Assembly: GCA_033557835.1 (NCBI GenBank)
Contig: JAWQRO010000206.1
Location: 1-48,810 of the forward strand
Source of the DNA: Helochares maculicollis
Taxonomy: Eukaryota; Arthropoda; Insecta; Coleoptera; Hydrophilidae
DNA length: 48,810 bases
Direction: 5' to 3'
In this document: positions 10,571-23,622 of the stretch, piece after piece
Layout: each line of letters opens with the position of its first letter
How positions within the stretch are numbered: the first letter of the stretch is position 1
Program-made: the position numbers and the translations under genes
The notes under the pieces: generated by a model
Told to the model about the DNA's origin: nothing
Databases searched by the model: none
What the model saw: only the letters and a program-made list of their open reading frames with translations

Positions 10571-13500
10571 GCATTCCTTTTTTAGATATAAAAATCATAA
10601 AAATAAATACTGGTACCACAAACCAACATATATTTGGATATACTTATATTACGATTCCAATTACCCAAAAGCAATAAAGAAAAATATTAGTAAAAACACT
10701 ATATATAAAGCCTCTAATGAGAAATATCCCAAAAATATCAAAGAAAAATAAATCAGGCAGTCATAGAAAATGGTTACCCAAACAAAATAATAGAGAATTT
10801 AACCAAAGTAACAAAGACAAATATTAAAAAAGGAAAAGAAAAAACTCACAAAGAAGAAAGAAGCAAACCAATAAGAACAACAAAACAAGTGAATATATCT
10901 GCATAACAGATGCGCTTTATGTTACATTTTGAAAACGTGTTTCATGGAGAAAATTGCACGAAAGAATGAGATAGAATCGTGGAAAACACTCTAAAAGCGC
11001 CATATTGCTAATATTTTCCATCGATACTTAGATTATGTAGAGAAATGACAAATTATTGCATCCACCAATGTTTATGTGAACTAAAACTAATAAATACAAT
11101 TTGATATAACATTACATGAAGTAATATATAAAAATCACATTTATTTTATGACAATATATTGTGTCTTTCAGTACGAGGGATACTGTTTGTTCTCCAGACT
11201 ATTGGGCCACAAATCTTAGTTGACTTTCATGAAAGTTTTCATCAAACGATCGATTCAGTTAAGTATTTAGCAAGAGTTTTGCAAAGTTTGCATTCTATTT
11301 GTCATGTGCAAATTATTTAATAATTTGGCATATGTACGTTTTTTGTGATTTCAATAAATAAAACTACATGCGTTTCAAAACTAGACCAAAATTCTATAGT
11401 CAGAATTAGTTCCTATTACCTACACGTTGAGTACAAAAATCATTTTCGTTTTGAGTAAACTGTGACCAAACTCCCAATCCAACGTATTGTCTGGGAATAA
11501 ATCTGTTAAACCAATATCGTAATAATAATTATAATTTTCGTAACGTTCAATGAAAAGTCTGTCGATATTAAAATAATCTGCTACCAGAAAGTTTTTCAAC
11601 TTTTAGCTATCAGGAGTAGGAGGTATATTTAATCTGAAAATAGATAAAATCGTACAAATATGATAACAATTTAAAGAGCACGAAAGATTCAATATTCGTA
11701 TGAAACAAGTGTGCTGTTCATTCACTGAAAAACGAATCGAAAACATTGAAACTACAACAGTATCTGAGCATCATAAGTTATTATTCGTGATAAAACGATT
11801 TTATGAATTTGTAAACAATGGTCACAAGTCGATAGAAATTTATCAAATAATAAAAGAAGGAAAATCAGAAGAATGGAAATCTATCCTAAGCAAGTTAAAA
11901 ACGGTTAAGAATCAGCCAACAACTAATATCTATACCTACTAAATAGCATTTTAATCATAAATCAGCTTAATAAAATTAAGGCAGATCTGATTTAAGTGTT
12001 AGCTGTGAAGAAAAAGAATATTTTATTCCTAGTGGAAAATTAATGAATGATTAATCGGCTATCTTACATATCGCATAGTTGTCATTTTGAAAAGCAAAGC
12101 ATGTCAATTTATTTCCCTTATTCAATTAAAGACGGGCACATAAATACTATAGTATAGATTTATCAGCGCTCAAATTTAATAAAGACTGATTTTTAAATAA
12201 ATATAAACATCTAAAAGCTTCAAATTTAAGATGTAACCTGGTAAATAGCTCTCCTTCAAAAGCTAGCAGCTTTGGACCTGACCTAACTAAAGTTTGCCAT
12301 ATATAGCACAATATATGTGTGTAAAACATTGAAACTTTTTAGAAAAGTTCTTATATTTAAATCGCCTACATCAAAACTGTCATCATCAAAACAAAGCATT
12401 GTCGATTTAATTGCCTTTAATTGATAAATGTTAAAAACTTAGCACAACATAAAAATTAACTACCATGGGTACTATATACCAATTCTAATTTTTAGAGATA
12501 CAATATCAAACAGCTTAGAACTTTTTGTTTGTATCAAAGTAGATTAAACTATATAATACTTCCTACAATAGTATTATTTGTTATTAGTTAAGAAGTTTTT
12601 GTGACAGTTTTGTATAATTTTACCATTACAAGATCTACGAGTTGCTTGCTAACTTTTATCATGTGAACTTAAAATAAAAATAGAAAGATCAAGAAATAAA
12701 CCATTTAACATTCTTACGAGCAAAACACACCAAACCAAATGTTTTATATATTTCAAGGGCTTCCACATACATTTTGTGAAAAACTTTGTTATTTCACAAT
12801 CTTGTTGAAATAAATTAATCTGACATATAGATAAATTTTAGGTGAAACCGATTTTGTAATGTGTTAGTGCAACATTTTGTAAAATACTGTTTTTACACCA
12901 TCTCTTCACACCTTCTGAATTAAACCATCGCCAAGCGAAAAACCCGGTGACTGATTGTTTTCAAAGGAATATCTGTATACCAATTTTTTTGTTTCTACAA
13001 TCAGCGACTTACAAACTACAACCATTTTTATTTAAAAAAATTAATAATTGCCGGAATATATATTTTGTCATTTTAAAAAAGAATCTTAATTTTCACCTCT
13101 CGTCTTATCTGTAGCATCAACGGTGCTGGAAAAACCCGTACTTCTTAAAATCTCTAAAACCTCAGTATGAGATTCATTTTCGAAAAATGGCTTTGTACTT
13201 ATTTCAGAGTTTTTATAGAAGAATGAACGTGATTGATTTCTCACAATAACAAGAATTGCTTTTGATATATATTTCGTTCTAGTAGGGACAACACTTTAAC
13301 CACAAATTTACCTCTTCGCCATTTAAATGATTGTAAAACGAGCAAATATACACGTCTTCATTTTGATCGAAGATTATAAAAATTTTATTTTCATGTTTAT
13401 GAGATTTAAAAAATTATTTTCTAGTTCGTTGTTTACAGCATACAGTTCTAAGTAATTTTACTGTCTTCGGTGTAGCGGTGCCAGCTATACACCTTAAACT

Positions 13501-13604
13501 AGACACTTCTTCACTTTACTTAAGGGCATTGAAGCAATTATATTTGCAGCTCATAATTCGCAGAATTACACTTGTACCATTCTCTTAATCTTTTGTTAGG
13601 CTTG
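10571..13604. other. intergenic, no supported gene
   Basis: AT-rich. An 80-codon ATG open frame at 11700-11942 (starts MKQVCCSFTEKR) resembles nothing I know and has no visible neighbour exons. A 60-codon minus frame at 12147-12329 is similarly unsupported. The stretch 12955-13130 belongs to a dispersed repeat described separately. Confidence 0.6.
12955..13130 (+). repeat. dispersed repeat, unclassified (copy 1 of 3)
   Basis: Contains aaaggaatatctgtatacca, tttctacaatcagcgactta and further on tctgtagcatcaacggtg. Similar strings in the same order and orientation occur at 20905-21115 and 35045-35125. Copies are heavily diverged and have no ends that I can define. Confidence 0.5.
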
Positions 13605-14940
13605 AGAACGAAACAAAAGGCGAGGGAACGTAATGAAAAAATAAAAGAATCGACACGGGAAGAAATAGAAAGAGTACTACAGTGTATGGAAAACAATTAC
13701 AAACTAAGAAAGAACGGAATAGCAATAGGTAATATTAAAAACGTTGACGTCCTGCTAGACGTTGCTTATAAAATATTGGCGACAACAATTAAAAAAACTG
13801 GAAGTAATGGTTGAACCATGGCAAAGTACGAAGCAGGTTTCAGAAAAGGTATATGAGCAATGGATCAGTTGTTTAGAAGGAAAGATGTATGAACAACATG
13901 CTATGAGTGCAACATAATCGCCATTGTTCTATTTGTTGATTTTAAGAAAGCTTACAACTCGGCAAAAAGAAGTATACGGATAGAGGCAATAGAGAAGTTG
14001 AAGATACTCGCGAAACTGCAAAAATTAGTAATAATGACACTAAAGAGGACAAAATGCAATGTAAAAACTAAAGAGTTGAAATCAGAGAACTTTATGGTGA
14101 AGACGAAGCTTTGACAAGGAGACCCGTTACATTACTATTCAATATGAGGCCGGAAAAGACCGCCAGAAACAGCGGACTCGATAGAGACGGAGACATGCTA
14201 CATAAAAGATATCAAATAAGGGTCCGCGGATGACGTGACGCAGATAATTAGAAACCAAAAATCAATAAGAACCATAACACAGATAATGATTGAGAAGGCA
14301 TGGCATCGGAGATTGCAGATGAATGACAAAATGCAAGATTATGAAAATAAACAGAAGTAAAGAAAAAAAAGCAGTGTTCATAGTATCTATATGAGTAGGA
14401 GAGATGAATTTTGAGAAGTTGGACCAGTTCGTAAAACTGGGTGCGTTGATTACGAATTCATATGAGGAAAGAATGGAAATTAAGGCAAGAGTAAGTAAAG
14501 TCAATTGTACGGTGAATTACTTTACTCAGAGAAAAGCAGTTAGCAATAAAGACAAAATTTAGATTATATGAAACTGTAATAAGACCGACGGCATTGGTTG
14601 GGTGTCAGTCATGGCTCTTGAAAAATCTACAAACGAAGATTGAGAGAGAGATTGCTTAGGAGGATATTAGGAGAGGACAAATGAAGAGGTATACGAGTAC
14701 TATCGAACACCACAGATAAACATGATAATAAAAGTAAGGAGAGAATGGACAATGACAAAACAGTTAGGAGGATAACATGAAGGGCATCAGGTTACAAAAA
14801 AAGAGAGAGGAAGTATGCGAAAGAGATAGATAGCGGCTGTGCTAGAGGACTTGAAAGATTAAGGGGATACTGGACAGGAAAGAGAAAGCCATGGATGAGA
14901 ATGGATGAAAACAAATAACAAAGCTCTGGGTCTAAAAAGC
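13605..14940 (+). mobile_element. decayed LINE reverse transcriptase
   Basis: Plus-strand translation, across several frames, follows the order of a LINE reverse transcriptase: DVAYKILATTIKK, YEAGFRKG, AMDQLF, then FYLLILRK (a decayed FVDFKKAYD block), KRTKCNVKTKE, NMRPEKTARNSGLDRDG, an ADDV-like piece near 14230, ITNSYEERMEIKARVSK near 14450 and a decayed RPTALVGCQSWL block near 14590. Many stops and frameshifts; not functional. No ends or target-site duplication found. Confidence 0.8.
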
Positions 14941-16626
14941 ATGTACAAAACCATCTAAATGTAATATTATAGTCTTCCTACAGTTGGCTTTTTTAGAAAG
15001 ATTGTGTTTCTCGTTTTATTATAGGGTCAATCTATTCGCAACTTGCTCATCACTGTGATATATTTTTACAGATTCTCTGTGAGGTTAAAAATTTCCTTGC
15101 TGGTATGTTTGCATCGATGTTTAAGCGACTCTGTTTTTTCTTGCCGATACTCTATATGACTCTGGATTTTCATATTAATACTTTTGCAGCTCTGCTATAA
15201 AATTCCGTTTTTTTTGGACCTGCCTATGGCTTAGGTATCTATTAAATTTTGATCGTTTTGCTGAAAGAAATTGATCCAAAAAATGTGTCTCTAGAAAGAA
15301 ATGCAGACTCATTTACAAAATAATTCTTTTATTGATAAGTTTGCTGAACTGCTTCCCAAAATTGATGACTGTATCTTTAATTAATGCATTTCTTGTAATT
15401 AATATGCATCATTTTAAAGCTCAAAGTAAATAAAAATAGGTGTATTTTCGATTCAAAGTGCGGAATATTTGCAACAATGGAACGAAATGCAAAATTTCTG
15501 GATATTTATTTTTAAAACAAACCGATAATCATTCATTAATCTATCATTTGGGTTGAAAGAAAGTAGTCACATCTCATAGCCCTTCGATTTTTAATATTCT
15601 CGAAAATTTTTTTGAAAGAATTCCCTACGTGTTCACAGAAACCGAAAAAGAAAGTCCATGAATTATGCTTAATATTTTAATGTATTGGTGTTAGTGTTGT
15701 TAGTAATACCAACCCATATTAAATGTTGTTTCGTCCACTGCCTAGATTTGTGACATTTCTTGGTATTTCCGAACATATTTTTTCTTAAAGCTGTAATAAT
15801 TTCATTGCTTTACTTAAATGCGTTATATCTATATGGAGCTATAATTGAGACTTTTATGATTTTACTCAAAAACATTAGCATATGGTTCCCAAATGTTGTA
15901 CTTTGTGAACATGTTGCTAAATTCCAAATGACTAAATTTAGTAGATTAAAATGTAATAATAGAAGTAAAACAATAGTCAAGGTCTTAAATAAATTAGTTT
16001 ATTCGAAAGAATCCTTATTATTCGTAGATATAAATGAAATACCTATACAATTGTGTTATAAAAAATTATTTATTTTTTATATAAACTTGTCAAACGTATT
16101 TAGGGTACATAAAATGGGAGCTGTTGAGTGGAGGCATACCGGATTTATTCATTTTAGTGTTATAGAATACTATAAATAAATTAAATCTTATAAGAATGTA
16201 AGAAACTTTAACATAAAACAGTTTCTCAGTAGTAAAAAATACTTTGACATTTAAAATTTCATTCTATATGCTCACATACAATTTCATTTAAGGTATTTTA
16301 ATTGTGCAATGTTTGTCAACTGAGAAACACAGTTGAGGTTCTTATCCATAGTTATCCCTAAAAATAGAACAGGCTTACAAAATGTAATACTTTTACCAAA
16401 TTTGTCAATGCATTGAATCTAGGGCCCAAAGTGACAAAGAAATCTAATATGAGTGCAAGAGAGTAAAGTATATATGTTGAGAAAAGATTGTCAAAAATTT
16501 TGGCATGTCAATTTCCGAAAATAGTAACGGAAATGTCAAGTCGCGAAATATTGACAGAAAATTTCAGTTGGGAAAGAACAGCTGGGAACACTTTAATTTA
16601 CACAAAACTACATTTTCTTTCCTAAG
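14941..16626. other. intergenic; one open frame of uncertain status
   Basis: AT-rich. The frame 15760-16179 (139 codons) opens with TTG, not ATG. Its first in-frame ATG gives only about 107 codons, the product is hydrophobic at the start (FFLKAVIISLLYL) and resembles nothing I recognise, so I do not call it a gene. The last 200 bases lie upstream of the TSSK start and presumably include its promoter, but I see no clear TATA box. Confidence 0.55.
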
Positions 16627-17928
16627 ATGTCAAAAATCTGCAATAAAAAGAAACCCAAGCTGTACATAGAGACTTCTCCAAGTAAAATACTAGGCGAGAT
16701 GGGGTATACTGTGGGAAAAGTTATTGGAGAAGGGACCTACAGTAAAGTATGTGTCGCCAGCTGCACCAAAGCTCAGTGCCCTGAAAAGGTTGCTTGCAAA
16801 ATAATTAATAAGCGACAGGCAGGATCTGACTACATCAAAAAATTCCTGCCCAGAGAACTAAGGTGCTAAACTCTCAATTAATTATACCAATGCTATCACA
16901 AACAAATGCGATTGGATCCCAACAAATGTTATAGTTTTCTAAATGCTCATTTTTTGTTTAGGATCATTAAAGACATTGACCATCCTCACATTGTGAGTGT
17001 GCACGAAATTATAGAAATTGACCATACTATTTACATATTTATGGATTATTGTCTTCATGGAGATTTATTGGAGTACATCCGCAATTCAGGTCCTTTGCCG
17101 GAAGACAAAGCAAAATCATATTTTAAGTACTTATATAATCACAGCAAGATGGAACCTTTTTTTGAATTTTGTATTCTTTTAGACAGTTGATCGGGGCGAT
17201 TGATTATCTCCACAGCATGAATATAGCGCATAGGGATTTAAAATGCGAAAATGTCTTACTGACGGTCCAAAACAGCTTAAAAATTGGTGACTTTGGGTTT
17301 TCCAGGACCTGTCGAGACCCCGACACTGGAAAATATGTTCTATCGGAAACATTTTGCGGTTCTGCTGCATATGCAGCTCCTGAAATTTTACAGGTAGATT
17401 CTTAACTATTAGTTTGCAAACTCTTTAGTCTAGAAGAAGAAGAAAATTCAATATCAATTGAGTTGCATTTTGTAACTACTTATTCCTCTAGACTTAATGT
17501 GCACTTCTTGAGAATCATTTTGAACCAATTGCATTTTTAGGGTACGCCGTATTTTCCAAAAATGTATGATATGTGGGCTTTAGGCTGCATTTTATACATC
17601 ATGCTCTCAGCGTCCATGCCCTACGATGACAGCAATGTGAAAAAAATGTTGAAAAGCCAATTAAACCGGAGTTTATCATTGTCGATTTCTCGTCCAAACA
17701 AGAAGAGTTGTGCTTACATCAAGCATCTCCTGTCGTAAGTAATAATGTAAAAAGGAGATGTTAATATAGAAATGTGACTTTTTCAACAGGATTCTGCTAG
17801 AACCAGACCCCAGAAAACGTGCTACAATAAAGGATGTGAAACGACATGCTTGGGTTAACGATTCACCTCTAAGAAAATGCAAGAATGCACTTTTGTCCCT
17901 GTCTGATAATCGCATATTTAGATTTTAA
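16627..17928 (+). CDS. testis-specific serine/threonine kinase (TSSK family)
   Basis: Five exons, 16627-16862, 16962-17126, 17183-17393, 17541-17734 and 17790-17928, with consistent phases. They give a complete 314-residue kinase, close to the size of small TSSKs. Visible motifs: glycine loop GEGTYSKV (34-41), VACK with the ATP lysine at 58, HRDLKCEN with catalytic Asp152, DFG with Asp170, activation segment ETFCGSAAYAAPEIL (189-203), MWALGC and SMPYDDSNVKKML. ETFCGSAAYAAPE and MPYDDSN are typical of TSSKs, which phosphorylate targets in late sperm development. All catalytic residues are present, so activity is likely. The ATG at 16627 is followed by a short basic N-terminus. The donor of intron 1 (AAG|gtgcta) is weak, but it is the only choice that joins REL-R-IIKDIDHPH in frame. 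Testis expression is inferred from the family. Confidence 0.93.
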
Positions 17929-20900
17929 GATTGTACCTAGTAACTTTGTAACTGTATACATAATTGTATGTGACTTTAAATTTTGAATAGCGTCTTAAAT
18001 ATATGTAGTATGGTTATTTTTAATTTTTGGTTGTATTTTTTTACGTGTTTTTAGTTTTACTCGCCAAATTGTCCTTGATATTCTTTCCAGGAATACAACC
18101 CTTGATGCATGTCAGTGGTATTTTAGGGATTTAGAATAATGATTTACTTAAGGTCTTCGGGCATTTCATTTGAATGCAATATTTACTAATAAGCAAAATG
18201 ATTCCCTCATTATACCTATACTTTTATTAGTAAATTAATAAACTGAAAATATTTTCCGTAATATTTGGTTAAACATAGTTAAGTCAAAATCGTCATTCAT
18301 TCTCCAAAGTAGAATCTTTGATATGTTGACTGGAAATTTATTGAAAATTGTGTCAAAACAAATTTAAGTACTTCTAATACTTACACCAATTTAGAATATT
18401 ATCTAACCTTGACCCAAATTTCAAATCAATCAATCAATCCGAATAGATTTATTTTAATTGAAATAATTACATTTCTTGTAAGTTGTGATTTAGATTTAGT
18501 CAAGAAAGTTAAGCTAATAGATATTAAGAAAGCTTTCCTTTACTATATTCCTGATGATGAACTTATACTTACAGACATATAAAAACTTGATTACATTTCT
18601 TCAACTCTTTATTTAATAAAACTTTTTACAAACGTTTTATCTTAAGTTCTGAAGAAAAATTTAAAGATTATTTGTATTAACTTGAGTTTATGATGTATTT
18701 TTATAAAATCAGTTATTCACCCCTTTTTGAGTTCTATTGTCAAAACATTCCTTTATACGTATTAAAGAGAATACAGATATAAGAATTAGGGCTGAGTTCA
18801 TCTAATACAATTGCTAGTTCTAAATTTAAATTATATTTTGCACTAAAAATAATTTTTACGTTTTGGTCGAGACATATAAAAGTAACCCTGAAGGCTGAAG
18901 ATGTGAAAGATTTTTATGATTACAAAACTGTCGCAACCAATTAGGCAGATTGCTTAAATAAATACCCTCTATTATTTTCGATTTTAAAGCATTTGGATAG
19001 GTATAGTAGATGGATCCGACGTGAAAAAGTAGGCCGACATGTTAACAGTTGTCGCATAATCCAGGATATAAAGGTCAACTACAAAACATCTATAAATCAT
19101 CTGAATTGCGCTTATTTGAACAAGAAATTCAATTCTTTGATGTCACTTGCATTAACACAAAAATACATTAATTGGAAATGGAAAAAATTATTTGCAACTC
19201 GTGTAAGCTACTTCTATATAGTGAGATAATAAATTTGGACCTCCAAAATCAAACACTGGATGTATTTCAATAAATTAGTATTAAAAATATTCTGAATTTG
19301 TTTTACCCCAACCTAATATTTTCTTAGATAGCATAACGTTATTAAACTATTTAAATTATACCCTATAATTGAAAGTGAAATTGGCGTCGCATAAATTGGG
19401 CTTTACTGTACATTTGATGGCAGCGAAAAAGAATTATCTACTATGATCTGTTTTTATACTGCGAAATTTTAAATGTGAACTGATAAAAACGGGACCGTTT
19501 GAACATAACGATTTAACAAAGGTGCCAGCGCTAAAAAGTAGAAATGAAGCGTTTCACTACTATAATACCAAGCCACGCACTTCTACGGTGACTGGTCCCA
19601 AACTTTGAAAGCGTAGTTTTAATGGTTCCATCTTTCCATCATTTACTCTTATATAGTAAAGATTTTGCATCGACACGAATGCAATCTTTCGCTGTTTTTG
19701 CGTGGCTGCCTAATCTTGATTATATACCAAGTTAAATAAGGTCTTCAAGTTAACATAAACGTATTGTATTTCTTCTCCTCTAAACTAAACCATTCTAAAA
19801 TGGTAGAAGATTTATTCATTGATTAAAAATACTCTCTCGTCTAAAGTCATGATCTCATTTTTCGATTTATAGTGAATTTCTTTCAGTAATATTTTTGGAC
19901 AGATCTGATGAAATAATATGTTATCAAAATGTTGAAAAAAGTTTATTACGGAAAATCAGGAAACTTTCAATGATTTCAGATTTGCACAAGGTGTCAACAA
20001 ATGCAGTTGAAAATTAGGCTACATTACTCTTTTTTAATACCTTCCCTCTGAAGCCAAAAATCAGGGAACATTTAGCACAAATTTGTAGCTGTTACTTTAT
20101 TGTACTTAAGTCTTAAAATTAGTACATTTGGGACAAATATTTAACCAGTCTCAGTATTAAAACTTCAAAGGAATCTTTCTTATAAATGGCATATTTAGGA
20201 CTCTAAACTAATTTCATAGTACAACTAGGTTCTTGCTTAGATAATCTAAATACAGTACTGATATCATTTTCAGGCAAACAATATCATTATATCATTCTTG
20301 AATGTTTCCCTAATTAATTATAGGACATACTGCACATAACTACCAGTTTGGCATAATTTGGAATATTTCGTCTCTTTTGTAACTGCTTAGGATCATTTGT
20401 TGACTTCAACATTAACATAGTTTAAGCTAAAAAAAATGCGTGCTTATGCTCTCATCATATAGAAAGATATACCTTTAATTTTTAAAATAAAATAAATATT
20501 GTCTCATGACTACATCATATTATCCATTCAGATAAGCAAAATACGCCGCCCCTCTTACACTTTAAATGCACCTACACTCATTCTATTGAAGAATTCGTAT
20601 TTTAAATCTTGATAAACAAGCAAAATTAATTTTAAAGATGTGCGGCAAGACCGCTTTTAGATTGAACTTAAATTAATGTAAACTTTATCACTTAATCATT
20701 AATTTTAAGTTTTAAGAACATTCCTATCTTTTCATCCCCTTGAACTAATGATGGATGAAAAGTAAGTAAATGCCATTAATTATTACTATTGAAGCACATT
20801 CAAAATCTCAATTTTGTCACTTGTAACAGCAATATTTTGTAAAACATCGGTATATTTTTAAAACCACCTTTTCACGCTTTTATTTAAAATGAAAACATGT

Positions 20901-21419
20901 GCGCCTGATTATTTTTACAAAGGGATTCGCGTACCAAATTTCTCGTTTTTACAAACAGCGTCTTATAAATTACAAGCACTTATATAAAATATTTAATTAT
21001 CGCCCCTTAGTTCCTTTTTTATTTAAATTCTCCAAAAACAGGAAAATACGTATTTGTTTAATTTTAAAGAAGAATTTTAATCTTAAATTGGTCATCTGTA
21101 GCATAAACGCCGTTTAACATACTGAAACCTCTATTAAACCATTCTTCACCACATTGTGAGGTAACAGTTAGTTTAAAGGGGCACCACGCATTTCTAAGAT
21201 TTTATAGGAGTACAAACATAATTTACGCCCATCAATGGCATCATTGATGTTTGATATGTAAGTATTTGAAGAACAGAAAAAATGTTAAGCCCCCATATTT
21301 TTTTTTAACTTGTAAAATGTGTTCGCATCTCATACGCACTGGCATAGATGCTGATTAAAAATTTTAAATTTCTTTGTTTTGTTTTTTTTAAATTTATTAA
21401 GTTCTTTTTAACCTAACCT
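17929..21419. other. intergenic, no supported gene
   Basis: AT-rich. The 78-codon frame at 18993-19229 (WIRREKVGRHVNSCR) hints at transposon debris but matches no family firmly. No RNA gene or structured repeat was recognised apart from the dispersed repeat near 20905. Confidence 0.55.
20905..21115 (+). repeat. dispersed repeat, unclassified (copy 2 of 3)
   Basis: Shares with the copy at 12955-13130 the series caaagggattcgcgtaccaa, tttttacaaacagcgtctta and tctgtagcataaacgccg. It is in the same orientation. Boundaries are not visible. Confidence 0.5.
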
Positions 21420-21720
21420 GGACCATCACAAAACTGAACAAGCTACTGCTAAGACTTTTCGAACGCAAGATACTGAGAAGAATATATGGGCCTACAGTAA
21501 AAGAAACAACTTATCAATATCGCAGCAGAGCAAATGAAGAATTAGAGAGCTTATATAATCAACCAGATCTAATTAATGAAATGAAAGCACAAAGACTTAA
21601 GTCCCTTAAGATCTAGACTAAGATGGAGGGATAATATCACAAAGGATTTAAATGTGTTGGAGGCAACAAAACAAATAGAGGCGGATATAGTGAGGGCCCA
21701 CGAAGGGTTGTAAAGCTACT
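21420..21720 (+). mobile_element. 3' fragment of a LINE open frame
   Basis: Plus-strand translation gives LRLFERKILRRIYGPTVKET, SRANEELESLYNQPDLI and MKAQRLKSL. This is the conserved tail that follows the reverse transcriptase in many insect LINEs (FERKILRKIFGP). It stays open for about 60 codons, then decays. No upstream part is present, so this is a short truncated copy. Confidence 0.8.
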
Positions 21721-21779
21721 GAGTGAGAAAAAGAGAATTTTTAAACTATTTACTTATCAAATAAAAAATATGAGGTTTT

Positions 21780-22593
21780 AATTTCATTTTTGTTACTATA
21801 TGCGAAAAGCGGTTAAGAAATTCCTCATATTACTTTTGGTTGCTCGATTTTGGTAAACAATAGACAGCAGAAATTATAATAGATTCTAGTTTATCTTATA
21901 TTGTGACATAAATGGTTTCGGTCAAGTGTTTCGCAAATTTTTCTCTTTCAAAATGTTGTTCTTTATAATGATGCACGTCTCTTCGTATGCTTTGTTACTT
22001 AGATATAATTCTATTTAGCTCCCCTAGGTGTTGCTGAAAGCCATTTGCATTTCAGGCTTCTGTTTTGTATTGCTTCCCCATTATGTCCATTTGTTTAAAA
22101 ATGGTGTAAATACGTTTGGTATGGTTGATATTTGCTCAGTGAATTAGCTTATCATATCTTTAAGTTTGTTCATTCCATTGTATTGTTGGTCCACAAGAGG
22201 TTGTGTGACTTCTCTAAGGTTATTGATTTGTTCCTTATTCATAATTTACACCCACTATGGATTGTCTTTGTCTTTGGAGTATCAGTGTGCGTTTTTCCAC
22301 AATTTTGAGTACAATCGTTGTTGTAGTTGTTTGTGGATTCCACAACTGCAGTAGTTTATTAGGTAATTGTGTCCACAGTTTGCGCAATTAAATATTTTCA
22401 TATTTTTTTACATAGTTAATATTGTTACAAATGAAATCTAGCACATTTTATACATTTTGCTGATTTTCTACAATAGCTGTTTTTAAAATATCCAAATTTT
22501 TGACCTTTTAGCGCTGTGGTATTTTCCGTTTAATATGAGGTGTTGTAAACATTAGGTTGATGCAGAATATTGATATTTGTGTCTTTTTTTTTT

Positions 22594-22652
<59 letters not shown>

Positions 22653-22975
22653 AATGAGAATAATTTTTCAGATTTATTTTATTGTGTCAGCATCAGTATA
22701 AGATTCATTTTTCGGCCTGTGCGTATATTATTCAGTATTTAGTTTTCACAGTTCCTTGTTCCATAGTTCGAAGAATATATTCTTTTTGTACAAGTTTGTG
22801 GAGCAAAGTATGTTTGGAAGTCAAAATTTTGGGGTGGTATATACTTATTGGAGGTTTTGGTTCATGTTCGAATCTAATTTTTGTTTCCACTGGCTTTCGA
22901 AGCAAATTGGTTAGTTTAAATTTGTTTTTGTTTTCACTGTTTTTTTCGACTTCTCATTCTCTCTCCTTATATTAA
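21780..22975 (-). mobile_element. Jockey-like LINE fragment (gag with zinc knuckles, start of ORF2)
   Basis: On the minus strand, 22975-22690 carries a decayed gag part (EPKPPISIYHPKIL). About 22500-22270 carries cysteine motifs of the nucleocapsid type (SAKCIKCARFHL, NCANCGHNYLINYCSC) followed by IHKQLQQRLYSKLWK, the usual Jockey gag ending. About 22060-21790 shows the start of the endonuclease frame (NANGFQQHLGELNRIIS, then IISAVYCLPKSSNQK). The order is that of a Jockey element. It is interrupted by a (TA)n array at 22596-22647 and truncated before the reverse transcriptase. Confidence 0.75.
22596..22647. repeat. (TA)n microsatellite
   Basis: About 26 uninterrupted TA units preceded by a T-run on the plus strand. 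It lies inside the gag part of the Jockey-like fragment. Confidence 0.97.
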
Positions 22976-23622
22976 TTAAAATATACATAAAATATGTAAA
23001 TGTGGCAACAAACACAAAAATGCAGTATAAATTAAAATATTACACTTTTCATTTAAAATTTCAATTTTATTCATTTTGAAAGGTGTATAAAGTGGAAGCC
23101 CTTAATGATGAAACAATCATAATATTAAGAAATGCCATAAAAAAACAACTGAATACATCAAAACTATTTGAATATACAATATAAAATTTAATAAACTAAT
23201 TGTGGAGCTAAAATGCTATAACAATTGTGTAGTTCTTTGAATACAGAAATTAGAAGTTTGATATATAGAAGTGTGTAGAAAATGAAAACTCTCAAGGAAA
23301 GTGGAATATAAATACTACTACTACAAAAATCGATACCTCAAATAGTGTAACAGCAATGAGGTAAAATATAATCTAAGTCATCCGGAATCGAATATAAATT
23401 TTTCTAAAATCCTGTTTTAAAATCGTCTAAAAGTGATATTAAGTAAATTATTGTCAAAATTATACTTAATCATTTTCTAAACAAATGTAAAAGATTGGCA
23501 TAAAAATAGTACACTAAATCATAAAAATGTTACCACCAACATAGAAAATTATATTTTTTTGCCTTAAATTGACTAGTATTAATTAAAAAAATTTGAGAAA
23601 GCGACTTAAAAATCTTTAGGGG
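22976..23622. other. intergenic, 3' region of the sugar transporter
   Basis: AT-rich sequence downstream of the transporter stop codon on the minus strand. An AATAAA on the minus strand (23071-23066) could be its polyadenylation signal. Nothing else recognised. Confidence 0.5.

Noticed and set aside
11700..11942. 80-codon ATG open frame (MKQVCCSFTEKR start)
   Set aside because: No similarity that I recognise, no neighbouring exons and no clear signals; kept only as a note in the intergenic entry.
15760..16179. 139-codon plus-strand open frame
   Set aside because: Opens with TTG, lies in AT-rich DNA, has no recognisable domain and no flanking exons. Length is possible by chance.
18993..19229. 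78-codon open frame containing WIRREKVGRHVNSCR, considered as Tc1, copia or BEL debris
   Set aside because: Short strings resemble several families, but the order of motifs fits none of them.
22557..22742. Open frame with (IY)n across the TA array
   Set aside because: Product of the microsatellite, not a protein gene.
22850..22880. B-box-like gttcgaatc as a possible tRNA gene
   Set aside because: No A-box upstream at the right distance and no cloverleaf pairing.
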